DNA from: Actinomycetota bacterium
GTDB taxonomy: Bacteria; Actinomycetota; Actinomycetes; Actinomycetales; Angustibacteraceae
Assembly (NCBI GenBank): GCA_014377795.1
Contig: JACMOY010000125.1
Coordinates: forward strand, 1-12,362
DNA length: 12,362 nt
Direction: 5' to 3'
Part shown: piece after piece, positions 1-7,281 of the stretch
How the letters are laid out: each line of letters begins with the position of its first letter
Position numbering within the stretch: the stretch's first letter is position 1
Notes under the pieces: generated by a model
Told to the model about the DNA's origin: nothing
Seen by the model: the letters and a program-made list of their open reading frames with translations, nothing else
The model's database searches: none
Made by a program: the position numbers and the translations under genes

Positions 1-375
1 CAGGCCGGTGGTGTCGACCACGGCGACCTTGGACACGTCGTAGGGGCCGCAGTCGTCGGCGAGCCCCGCGGGCGGCATGACGCCGTACCAGGTCGCCTTG
101 TCACCGGAGGCGAACCCCAGCGAGTAGTAGACGACGGTGGCCCCGGTCAGCCTTCTCACCGCGTGCACGGCGCCGCGCACCAGCGGTTGCTGGGCGTCCT
201 GGTTCACGTGGTAGCTGAAGGTGCCCGCCACCGGTACGTCGACAGTGCCCGAGGCGGTCGTGGCCGCGGTGGCACTGGTGGACGGGCGCGCCACGGCTGC
301 CGCGGCGCCGCCGATGGTGATCGCGAGCACCGCGACCGCGACTGCCCGTCGCTTGCCCGGACTCAACGAAACCAT
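1..375 (-). CDS. Small exported protein of unknown function, partial (C-terminus beyond window start)
   Basis: I do not recognise the family. The visible part is 125 residues, starting at ATG 375 with a G-rich stretch (GGGGGGA) just upstream as a possible ribosome binding site; the stop lies outside the window. The N-terminus looks like a Sec signal peptide: charged start with KRR at residues 8-10, a hydrophobic Ala/Val/Ile core at about 11-28, and a possible cleavage site after AVA near residue 29. There is no lipobox cysteine, so a soluble secreted or wall-associated protein is more likely than a lipoprotein. After a Ser/Thr/Ala-rich linker (about 31-45) comes a globular-looking part with aromatic residues (FSYH at 53-56, VVYYS at 81-85, WYG at 96-98) and one cysteine near 109. 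It follows ftsK by 60 bp on the same strand and may be its last co-transcribed gene, but no functional link to DNA translocation can be inferred. Confidence 0.75.
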   Translation of the reverse strand, partial: MVSLSPGKRRAVAVAVLAITIGGAAAAVARPSTSATAATTASGTVDVPVAGTFSYHVNQDAQQPLVRGAVHAVRRLTGATVVYYSLGFASGDKATWYGVMPPAGLADDCGPYDVSKVAVVDTTGL

Positions 376-435
376 CGTCCCCCCGCTCAGATCAACGCGG
401 TCGCGCCTCACCGCCGTCCCGCCCGACCCCAAGGC

Positions 436-3057
436 TCAGGCCCGGTCGGTCAGCTCCCAGGCGTCCTGCGACTCCTCAGCGTCGGCGAGCTCGTCGTCGT
501 AGACGTCGTCTCCACCCGAGGGCGGGTCCTCGCCGCGCAGCAGTGCAAGCGTCGCGGGCAGGTCGTCGGGCTTGACCATCACGTCACGCGCCTTGCTCCC
601 CTCACTCGGGCCGACGACCCCGCGCGACTCGAGCAGGTCCATCAACCGGCCGGCCTTGGCGAAGCCGACCCGCAGCTTGCGCTGCAGCATCGACGTCGAG
701 CCGAACTGGGTGGTGACGACCAGCTCGGTCGCCTGCACCAGCAGGTCGAGGTCGTCGCCGATGTCGTCCTCGACCTGCTTCTTGGCGGCCACGACCACGA
801 CATCGTCGCGGTAGGTCGGTCGCAGCTGGGTCTTGCAGTGCGCGACTGCCTTCTCGATCTCGGACTCGGTGACCCAGGCGCCCTGCACGCGCATCGGCTT
901 GCTCTGGCCCATCGGCAGGAACAGCGCGTCGCCCTGGCCGACCAGCTTCTCGGCGCCGGGCTGGTCGAGCACCACGCGGCTGTCGGTGACCGAGCTGGTC
1001 GCGAACGCCATCCGGCTCGGCACGTTCGCCTTGATCAGGCCGGTGACGACGTCGACGCTGGGCCGCTGGGTGGCGAGCACCAGGTGGATGCCGGCCGCGC
1101 GGGCCAGCTGGGTGATCCGGACGATGCAGTCCTCGACGTCGCGGGGGGCGACCATCATCAGGTCGGCGAGCTCGTCGACGATCACCAGCAGGTAGGGGTA
1201 GGGCTGCACCACGCGCTTGCTGCCCGGCGGCGGCACGACCTTGCCGGCCCCCGCGGCCTTGTTGAAGTCGTCGATGTGCTTGTACCCGAAGGCCGCCAGG
1301 TCGTCGTACCGCGTGTCCATCTCGCGCACGACCCACTGCAGGGCCTCGGCCGCCTTCTTGGGGCTGGTGATGATCGGGGTGATCAGGTGCGGGACGCCCT
1401 CGTAGCCGGTGAGCTCGACCCGCTTGGGGTCGATCAGCACCATGCGCACCTCGTCCGGCGTCGAGCGCATCAGGATCGAGGTGATCATCGAGTTCACGAA
1501 GCTGGACTTGCCGGCCCCGGTGGCACCGGCCACGAGCAGGTGCGGCATCTTCGCCAGGTTGGCGATGACGTAGCCGCCCTCGACGTCCTTGCCGACCCCC
1601 ATCACCATCGGGTGCGGGTTGTCGCGAGCCGTCTGGCTGCGCAGGACGTCGCCGAGGCTGACCTTCTCGCGGTCGGTGTTGGGGATCTCGATGCCGATCG
1701 CGCTCTTGCCCGGGATCGGCGACAAGATCCGGACGTCGGCGCTGGCGACGGCGTACGCGATGTTCTTGCTCAAGGCGGTGACCCGCTCGACCTTGGTGCC
1801 CTTGCCGAGCTCGACCTCGTAGCGGGTGACGGTGGGCCCGCGCATGAAGCCGGTGACGTGGGCGTCGATGTCGAACTGCTCCAGCACCCCCGACAGGGCC
1901 TCGACGACGCGGTCGTTGGCGGTGCTGCGGGCCTTGTGCGGGCTGCCCGGCGCCAGGATGTCGTTCGGCGGCAACGTGTACGTGACGTCGCCGGCCAGGG
2001 CGAGCTGCTCGACGCGCTGCGGCAGCGGCGTCGTCGGCGGCGCCTCGAGGGGGCGCTTCTCCGGCACCCGGGACGCGGCGCTCGCCTCGTCCGCCGGCGG
2101 GGCGGCGTCGAGCGGGCCGACCGGGCGCTTCTGCCCGGGCCGCGGGCCGTTCGGGTCGACCACGACGGGGGTCTCGAACGGTTCGTCGCCGGTTCGAGAC
2201 CCCTCGTCCCCACCGCGCATCGACCCGATCCGCCGTCGCGGCCGGCCGCGGCGCAGCGGCTCGGGCTGGTCGGGATCCGCGGTGCCCTCGGCCGGCGCCG
2301 GCCGCCCGCCGGTGAGCGTCTGCATCACGTGGCGCAGTCGAGCGGGAATGGCGTGGACCGGCGTGGCCGTGAGCACCAGCAGACCGAAGAACCCGAGCAG
2401 CAGCAGGATCACCGTCGCGCCCCAGACGGTGACGGCCTGCTGCAGCGGGCTCGCTGCGAGGAAGCCGATGACACCGCCGGCGTCGCGTACCGCGGGCCAG
2501 CCGTCGGCGATGTCCGGCAGCCCGCGCGCCGCATGCACCAGCCCGGCGCCGGCGACGAGCAGGGCACCGAGCCCGATGCCGACGCGGCTGTTGGCGGCCT
2601 GGGCGTCCGGCTGCCGCAGCATCCGCAGCCCCAGCGTGAGCAGCACGAGCGGCAGTACGAGCGCGACGCGGCCGATCGTCCCCGCGACGACGGCGTGGAC
2701 GACGTCCCCGACCGGGCCGGCCAGGCCCCACCACTCGCGCGCGGCGACCACGACGGCGAGCGCGATCAGCGTGAACCCGACGCCGTCGCGGCGGTGCGCC
2801 GGGTCGAGGTCGCGGGCGCCGTGACCGATCCGGCGAGCCGTGCCCCCGACCAGGTGCGCGAGGCCCATCCAGGCGCCGCGCAGGGCGCGCAGCGGCAGGG
2901 GCAGCCCGTGTCGCTCGCGCGCAGGTGCCTTGCCCCTGCCCCCGCGGGTGGCGCCCCGAGCACCCGTGGCGCGGGCCGACGTCCGACCGGGCGCACCGCC
3001 GCGGGTGCTGCCGGTGCGGGGGGTGGGCGCGGGCGTGCGGGTGGCCATGGTGGCCAC
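436..3057 (-). CDS. ftsK: DNA translocase FtsK/SpoIIIE family
   Basis: Septum-anchored ATP-driven motor that pumps double-stranded DNA to clear and sort chromosomes at division. The 873-residue protein has a basic, Ala/Gly/Arg-rich cytoplasmic N-terminus (1-90), about four membrane segments (roughly 94-108, 120-145, 159-176, 208-230), a Pro/Arg-rich linker (about 250-350), the alpha/beta motor domains (about 380-740) and a C-terminal winged-helix gamma domain (about 764-835) that in this family reads polar DNA sequences. The motor shows Walker A GATGAGKS (511-518), Walker B LLVIVDEL (623-630) and the ATQRPS motif (662-667). The acidic tail after 845 is not part of the conserved core. I chose GTG 3057 because GAGAGGGG lies 13 bases upstream; an in-frame ATG at 3048 would remove three residues. 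The linker is shorter than in E. coli FtsK, giving a SpoIIIE-like size typical of actinobacteria. It is separated from rnj by 125 bp and may have its own promoter there, although none is obvious. Confidence 0.97.
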   Translation of the reverse strand: MATMATRTPAPTPRTGSTRGGAPGRTSARATGARGATRGGRGKAPARERHGLPLPLRALRGAWMGLAHLVGGTARRIGHGARDLDPAHRRDGVGFTLIALAVVVAAREWWGLAGPVGDVVHAVVAGTIGRVALVLPLVLLTLGLRMLRQPDAQAANSRVGIGLGALLVAGAGLVHAARGLPDIADGWPAVRDAGGVIGFLAASPLQQAVTVWGATVILLLLGFFGLLVLTATPVHAIPARLRHVMQTLTGGRPAPAEGTADPDQPEPLRRGRPRRRIGSMRGGDEGSRTGDEPFETPVVVDPNGPRPGQKRPVGPLDAAPPADEASAASRVPEKRPLEAPPTTPLPQRVEQLALAGDVTYTLPPNDILAPGSPHKARSTANDRVVEALSGVLEQFDIDAHVTGFMRGPTVTRYEVELGKGTKVERVTALSKNIAYAVASADVRILSPIPGKSAIGIEIPNTDREKVSLGDVLRSQTARDNPHPMVMGVGKDVEGGYVIANLAKMPHLLVAGATGAGKSSFVNSMITSILMRSTPDEVRMVLIDPKRVELTGYEGVPHLITPIITSPKKAAEALQWVVREMDTRYDDLAAFGYKHIDDFNKAAGAGKVVPPPGSKRVVQPYPYLLVIVDELADLMMVAPRDVEDCIVRITQLARAAGIHLVLATQRPSVDVVTGLIKANVPSRMAFATSSVTDSRVVLDQPGAEKLVGQGDALFLPMGQSKPMRVQGAWVTESEIEKAVAHCKTQLRPTYRDDVVVVAAKKQVEDDIGDDLDLLVQATELVVTTQFGSTSMLQRKLRVGFAKAGRLMDLLESRGVVGPSEGSKARDVMVKPDDLPATLALLRGEDPPSGGDDVYDDELADAEESQDAWELTDRA

Positions 3058-3133
3058 CGTACCGCCGCAGCCCCTCTCGCACCCCGCGCCACACCCGTCC
3101 CACGCCTCCCACCCCAGCGCGGGGCAGTTCGGT

Positions 3134-3149
3134 ACGGCGGCGGCGCCGT
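3134..3149 (-). other. GC hairpin between rnj and ftsK
   Basis: In the 125-bp gap after rnj, ACGGCG and CGCCGT can pair as a 6-bp stem around a 4-base loop. No T-run follows, so it does not meet the usual criteria for an intrinsic terminator; such structures also arise by chance in DNA this GC-rich. It could be an RNA-stabilising structure, a weak terminator for rnj, or nothing. The rest of the gap shows no clear promoter elements. Confidence 0.25.
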
Positions 3150-3182
3150 CCCGCCGGGCCGGTCAGAGCCGGGGCGGCGGGC

Positions 3183-4868
3183 TCAGGCGCTGATGACCAG
3201 GGGGATGATCATCGGACGGCGGCGGATCTTGCCACCGACCCAGCCGCCGACGACGCGCCGGACGACCTGCTGCAGCTGGTACGGGTCGATCGACCCCTGC
3301 GCGGCGGGCTCGGCCAGTGCCTGCTCGATCTTGGGCCGGACGCTGTCGAACACCTCGTCGCCCTCGGCGAAGCCACGGGCGTGGATCTCGGGACCGGCCA
3401 GCACCTTGCCGGTGACCGAGTCGACGACGACGACGATGGAGATGAAACCCTCCTCGCCGAGCACCCGACGGTCCTTCAGGTCGGCGTCGGTGATCTCGCC
3501 GACGCTGCTGCCGTCGACGTAGACGTACCCGCACGGGACGGCGCCCACGACCTTGGCGATGCCGTCCACCAGGTCGACGACGACCCCGTCCTCGGCCATG
3601 ACCACGCGCTCGCGCGGCACCCCGGTGCGGACGGCGATGTCGGCGTTGGCGACCAGGTGCCGCGTCTCGCCGTGGACCGGCATGACGTTCTTGGGCCGGA
3701 CGATGTTGTAGCAGTACATGAGCTCGCCGCTGCTGGCGTGGCCCGAGACGTGCACCTTGGCGTTGCCCTGGTGCACGACCTTGGCGCCGAGCCGGGTCAG
3801 CCCGTTGATGACCCGGAACACGGCGTTCTCGTTGCCGGGGATCAGCGAGGACGCCAGGATCACGGTGTCGTCGCGGTTGATCCGGATCCGGTGGTCGTTG
3901 CCGGCCATCCGCGACAGGGCGGCCATCGGCTCACCCTGCGAGCCGGTGCACATCAGCACGACCTTGTTGTCGGGCAGGTCGCTGACCGCCTTGATGTCGA
4001 TCAGGACGCCGGCGGGCACGTTCAGGTAGCCGAGCTCCTTCGCGATACCCATGTTGCGCACCATCGACCGACCGACCAGCGCCACTCGGCGCTTGTGCCG
4101 GTGCGCGGCGTCCAGCACCTGCTGCACCCGGTGCACGTGCGAGGCGAACGACGCGACGATGATGCGGCGGTCGGCGCCGGCGAAGACCTGGTCGAGCACC
4201 GGGCCGATCTCGCGCTCGGAGGTCGTGAAGCCGGGCACCTCGGCGTTGGTGGAGTCGACCATGAACAGGTCGACGCCCGCTTCACCGAGGCGTGCGAACG
4301 CGCGCAGGTCGGTGATCCGCCCGTCCAGCGGCAGCTGGTCCATCTTGAAGTCGCCGGTGTGCAGGACGGTGCCCGCCCGGGTGGTCACGGCGACGGCCAG
4401 CGCGTCGGGGATCGAGTGGTTGACGGCCACGAACTCGCACGAGAACGGACCCAGCTGCTCGGTCTGGCCCTCGCGGACACCGAGGGTCAGCGGGGTGATC
4501 CGGTGCTCCTTCAGCTTCGCCTCGATCAGCGCGAGGGTCAGCTGCGAGCCGATCAGCGGGATGTCGGCGCGCAGCCGCAGCAGGTAGGGCACCGCGCCGA
4601 TGTGGTCCTCGTGCCCGTGGGTCAGGACGACGCCGACGACGTCGGCGAGCCGGTCCCGGATGTACTCGAAGTCGGGCAGGATCAGGTCGACGCCGGGCTG
4701 GTGGTCCTCGGGGAAGAGCACGCCGCAGTCGATGATCAGCAGCTTGCCGTCCTGCTCGAGCACGGCCATGTTGCGGCCGATCTCACCGAGCCCGCCGAGC
4801 GGGACGATCCGCATCGTTCCGGGGGCGAGAGCGGGCGGTGCGGTCAGCTCGGGGTGGGGGTGGCTCAC
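3183..4868 (-). CDS. rnj: Ribonuclease J (metallo-beta-lactamase/beta-CASP RNase)
   Basis: Cytoplasmic zinc-dependent ribonuclease with 5'-to-3' exonuclease and endonuclease activity in RNA decay and rRNA maturation. The protein is 561 residues, the usual length for actinobacterial RNase J. Visible motifs are the metal-binding HGHEDH (84-89) in LTHGHEDHIG, the NHSIPDA segment (150-156), HTGDFK (170-175), the beta-CASP region with GSQGEP (309-314), HVSGHAS (373-379) and PVHGE (397-401), followed by the C-terminal RNase J domain. I chose GTG 4868 because it overlaps the dapA stop as GTGA and has GGAG eight bases upstream; the open frame runs further upstream to 5240, but that stretch lies entirely inside dapA in another frame and carries no family similarity. 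An in-frame ATG 18 codons later, directly before the conserved RIVPLGGLGEIG, is a less likely alternative. The dapA–rnj order matches Mycobacterium and Streptomyces. Confidence 0.96.
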   Translation of the reverse strand: MSHPHPELTAPPALAPGTMRIVPLGGLGEIGRNMAVLEQDGKLLIIDCGVLFPEDHQPGVDLILPDFEYIRDRLADVVGVVLTHGHEDHIGAVPYLLRLRADIPLIGSQLTLALIEAKLKEHRITPLTLGVREGQTEQLGPFSCEFVAVNHSIPDALAVAVTTRAGTVLHTGDFKMDQLPLDGRITDLRAFARLGEAGVDLFMVDSTNAEVPGFTTSEREIGPVLDQVFAGADRRIIVASFASHVHRVQQVLDAAHRHKRRVALVGRSMVRNMGIAKELGYLNVPAGVLIDIKAVSDLPDNKVVLMCTGSQGEPMAALSRMAGNDHRIRINRDDTVILASSLIPGNENAVFRVINGLTRLGAKVVHQGNAKVHVSGHASSGELMYCYNIVRPKNVMPVHGETRHLVANADIAVRTGVPRERVVMAEDGVVVDLVDGIAKVVGAVPCGYVYVDGSSVGEITDADLKDRRVLGEEGFISIVVVVDSVTGKVLAGPEIHARGFAEGDEVFDSVRPKIEQALAEPAAQGSIDPYQLQQVVRRVVGGWVGGKIRRRPMIIPLVISA

Positions 4869-5788
4869 GTGAGGGTCTCCAAGAGGGCGGCTTCGGCGAG
4901 GTCGGCGCGCAGCAGCGCGACCTCCTCGGGGGTTGCTTCGACCAGCGGCAGGCGCACGGCCCGCGAGGTCAGGACACCCTGCAGCTGCAGGGCGGCCTTG
5001 GCCATGATGGCTCCTTGCGTTCGGTTCATGATGCCGCGGACGGCGGGCAGCAGCTCGCGGTGGACGCGCTGGGCGGTCGCGAGGTCGCCCTCGAGCACGG
5101 CCTCGACCATGGTGGCGTACTGCCGACCGGCGACGTGCCCCACGACGCTGACCACACCGACCGCGCCGTGCGCGAGCCAGGCCAGGTTGAGCGAGTCGTC
5201 GCCGGAGTAGTACGCCAGGTCGGTGCGCGCCATCACCCACGACCCCTCGTACAGGTCGCCCTTCGCGTCCTTGACGGCGACGATCCGCGGGTGGGCGGCG
5301 ACCCGCACCAGGGTCTCGGTCTGGATCGGGACGCCGGTGCGGCCGGGGATGTCGTACAGCATGACCGGCAGGTCGGTGGCGTCCGCGATGGCGGTGAAGT
5401 GCGCGGCCAGCCCCGCCTGCGGGGGCTTGCTGTAGTACGGCGTGACGACCAGCAGCGCGTCCGCGCCCAGCCCGGCAGCCGCACGGGCCCGGCCGATGCT
5501 GTGCGCGGTGTCGAACGTGCCGACCCCGGCCACGACGGTGGCGCGGTCGCCGACCGCCTCGACCACGGCCGCGAGCAGCTCGAGCTGCTCACCGTCGTCG
5601 GTGGTGGGCGACTCCCCCGTCGTGCCACTGACCACGAGTCCGTCGTGGCCGTGGTCGACCAGGTGGGCGGCCAGGGCCTGCGCCGCGTCCAGGTCGAGGT
5701 CGCCGTCCGCGTCGAACGGGGTGACCATCGCGGTGAGGACCCGCCCGAACGGGGCCGGCGAGAGGTCGCCGGAGACGGTCGTGGGCAT
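4865..5788 (-). CDS. dapA: 4-hydroxy-tetrahydrodipicolinate synthase
   Basis: Condenses pyruvate with aspartate-4-semialdehyde, the first committed step to diaminopimelate and lysine, and so supplies peptidoglycan cross-linking. The 307-residue protein is full length for the TIM-barrel aldolase family. It shows the pyruvate-binding GTTGES (55-60), the tyrosine-containing VTPYYSKP motif (115-122), YDIPGRTG (145-152), the Schiff-base lysine at 173 in VAVKDAKGD, and YSGDD (194-198). The ATG at 5788 gives the normal N-terminus ahead of the FGRVLTAMVTPF segment. It lies 49 bp after thyX and its stop overlaps the rnj start as GTGA, so translation of the two is probably coupled. Nothing is truncated and all catalytic residues are present. 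A different N-acetylneuraminate lyase-family function is possible in principle but the motifs and neighbours favour DapA. Confidence 0.96.
   Translation of the reverse strand: MPTTVSGDLSPAPFGRVLTAMVTPFDADGDLDLDAAQALAAHLVDHGHDGLVVSGTTGESPTTDDGEQLELLAAVVEAVGDRATVVAGVGTFDTAHSIGRARAAAGLGADALLVVTPYYSKPPQAGLAAHFTAIADATDLPVMLYDIPGRTGVPIQTETLVRVAAHPRIVAVKDAKGDLYEGSWVMARTDLAYYSGDDSLNLAWLAHGAVGVVSVVGHVAGRQYATMVEAVLEGDLATAQRVHRELLPAVRGIMNRTQGAIMAKAALQLQGVLTSRAVRLPLVEATPEEVALLRADLAEAALLETLT
4877..4880 (-). promoter_or_regulatory. Ribosome binding site of rnj
   Basis: GGAG on the minus strand, eight bases before GTG 4868 and inside the 3' end of dapA. It supports the GTGA-overlap start for rnj over the downstream ATG. 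Confidence 0.6.
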
Positions 5789-5803
5789 GAGCCCAACCTA
5801 CCG

Positions 5804-5823
5804 CCGACGCAGCCGGACGTCGG
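5804..5823 (-). other. Inverted repeat between thyX and dapA
   Basis: CCGACG and CGTCGG form a perfect 6-bp inverted repeat around an 8-base spacer in the 49-bp gap after the thyX stop. There is no T-run. It could be a small RNA hairpin affecting dapA translation or message ends, but a chance match in GC-rich sequence is just as possible. Confidence 0.22.
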
Positions 5824-5837
5824 TCAGCCGGCCGCCG

Positions 5838-6557
5838 CTAGGGGCAGACCCGGCCGTTCGCGTCGAACGCCGCGTGGGTGAGCGGCATCAGCTCGGCCCA
5901 GCGGGGCTCCATCTGCTCGGCGACCATCTCGATCTCGCGCTGGGGGTAGGACGGGAAGGTCGAGTCGTCGCGCTGCGTCCGCAGCGACAGGAAGTTCATC
6001 AGCGCGCGCGCGTTCATGGTCACGTACATCGACGAGTACAGCGTCAGCGGCAGGACGATGCGGGCGACCTCGCGGGTGACGCCGGCGTCGAGCATCGTGC
6101 GGTAGGCGGCGTACGACGTGCGGCAGGCCGCCTGGGTCTGCTCAGTGACCAGTGCGTGCTGCTCGGGGGTGCCGGCGGTGAAGACGTAGTGCCCCGGCTT
6201 GCCCTCCTGCTGCAGCTTGCGGTCGGGGCCGGGGACGTAGAACACCGGGCGCATCTCGCGATAGCGACCGCTCTCTTCGTTGTAGGAGGCGATCCGGTGC
6301 CGCATGAACTCACGGAACACGAAGATCGGGGCCTGCACGTAGAACGTCATGGAGTTGTGCTCGAACGGGCTGCCGTGCCGGTCGCGCATCAGGTAGTTGA
6401 TCAGCCCGGACGATCGCGAGGCGTCGGCACCGACGTCCTGCAGGCTGGCTTCGCCCTTCGTCGAGACGCGGGCGGCGAACAGCACGTCGGCGTCCGAGGC
6501 GCTGGCGCGCACCAGCTCGACGGTCATCTGCGAGCGGAACTCCAAGGCGTCATCCAC
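5838..6557 (-). CDS. thyX: FAD-dependent thymidylate synthase
   Basis: Makes dTMP from dUMP using methylenetetrahydrofolate as carbon donor and NAD(P)H through FAD, in a reaction chemically distinct from ThyA. The 239-residue protein carries the diagnostic ThyX signature RHRxxSxNxxSxR as RHRIASYNEESGR (86-98), plus the conserved REVARIVLP (162-170) and NARALMNFLSLR (182-193) segments and PQREIEMV near 205-212. I chose GTG 6557 because the N-terminal FRSQMTVELV resembles the start of Streptomyces ThyX; starting at Met11 (6527) would cut this, although GGAG lies 12 bases before that Met. The HAD gene ends 10 bp upstream and dapA begins 49 bp downstream. The thyX–dapA–rnj order is conserved in actinobacteria. 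It ends in TAG, like the HAD gene, whereas the other complete genes here end in TGA. Confidence 0.96.
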   Translation of the reverse strand: MDDALEFRSQMTVELVRASASDADVLFAARVSTKGEASLQDVGADASRSSGLINYLMRDRHGSPFEHNSMTFYVQAPIFVFREFMRHRIASYNEESGRYREMRPVFYVPGPDRKLQQEGKPGHYVFTAGTPEQHALVTEQTQAACRTSYAAYRTMLDAGVTREVARIVLPLTLYSSMYVTMNARALMNFLSLRTQRDDSTFPSYPQREIEMVAEQMEPRWAELMPLTHAAFDANGRVCP

Positions 6558-6567
6558 GGCCCGAACT

Positions 6568-7257
6568 CTACCGACGCGTCACGCGAACGACGCGCACGCC
6601 GTCCGCCGAGGCCGTGAAACGCACGTCGGACAGGTCGGTGACGACCGCATCGGCGCACAGCTGGTCGGCGCGCGTGGTCGTGGTGACGGCGAGGGTCGCG
6701 GCACCGGCCAGCGACCCGGCCAGCAGGCCGCTCGGCGCGTCCTCGACCACCAGGCACCGGGCCGGGTCGACGCCGAGCAGCCGGGCTCCGAGCAGGTACG
6801 GCGCGGGGTCGGGCTTGCCGGTCGTGACGTCGTCCGCGGTGACCACGACGGTCGGGGCGGGCAGGCCGGTCGCCCCGATCCGGGCGTGGGCGAGCACCCG
6901 GGTGCACGAGGTGACGACGGCGCAGGCGCCGCCGGGCAGCGCCGCGAGTGCGTCGAGCGTGCCGGGCAGCACCAGGATGCCCTCGACGTCCGCCACCTCG
7001 ATCTCGACGATGCGCTGCAGGGCCGCCTGCACCTGGTGCGGCGGCAGCACGCTCGCGACGATCTGCGCCGCCGGCACGCCGTGGTTGCCCTCGAGCGAGC
7101 GCGGGTCGACGTCGTACTCGTGCGCCCAGGTGACCCACGAGCGCAGCACCGCGGGGGTCGAGTCGATCAGGGTGCCGTCCAGGTCGAACAGGACGGCGTC
7201 GAAGGTGCGTCGCTCGAGAGCGGACAGGTCGTGCAGGTCGGGCGCGGTCGAGGTCAC
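6568..7257 (-). CDS. HAD-superfamily phosphatase (sugar/glycerol-phosphatase-like)
   Basis: Predicted cytoplasmic Mg-dependent phosphatase acting on a small phosphorylated metabolite; the substrate cannot be read from the sequence. The 229-residue protein has all four HAD motifs: FDLDGT (24-29, nucleophile Asp25 and acid/base Asp27), the VTS threonine/serine near 115-117, Lys148 in GKPDP, and VEDAPSG (171-177). The helical segment between motifs I and II (about 35-95) is the type-1 cap of HAD subfamily IA. The GKPDPAPYLLGARLLG and VEDAPSG segments resemble sugar-phosphate and glycerol-3-phosphate phosphatases such as E. coli YfbT, but phosphoglycolate or housecleaning roles cannot be excluded. 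The start is GTG 7257 without a good Shine-Dalgarno. It sits 24 bp after paaE and 10 bp before thyX, so it is probably in one transcript with both. Nothing is missing from the active site. Confidence 0.88.
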   Translation of the reverse strand: MTSTAPDLHDLSALERRTFDAVLFDLDGTLIDSTPAVLRSWVTWAHEYDVDPRSLEGNHGVPAAQIVASVLPPHQVQAALQRIVEIEVADVEGILVLPGTLDALAALPGGACAVVTSCTRVLAHARIGATGLPAPTVVVTADDVTTGKPDPAPYLLGARLLGVDPARCLVVEDAPSGLLAGSLAGAATLAVTTTTRADQLCADAVVTDLSDVRFTASADGVRVVRVTRR

Positions 7258-7281
7258 CGGGTCAGGGTAGGTGAGGCGCGC

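Noticed and set aside
163..3522. Very long plus-strand open frame opposite ftsK (1119 codons)
   Set aside because: It runs antisense to a clear ftsK gene, is dominated by Arg, Ala, Gly, Asp and His, and has no domain. Such mirror frames are a by-product of strong third-position G/C bias.
2925..5210. Long plus-strand open frame opposite rnj (761 codons)
   Set aside because: Antisense to RNase J, with low-complexity Asp/His/Val/Arg composition and no recognisable motif.
4869..5240. N-terminal extension of RNase J
   Set aside because: The frame is open but lies within dapA, gives an Arg/Ala-rich sequence unlike RNase J, and the GTG at 4868 has both a Shine-Dalgarno and the GTGA overlap.
5838..7257. 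Intrinsic terminator between the HAD gene and thyX or after paaE
   Set aside because: The gaps are only 10 and 24 bp and hold no hairpin followed by a T-run.
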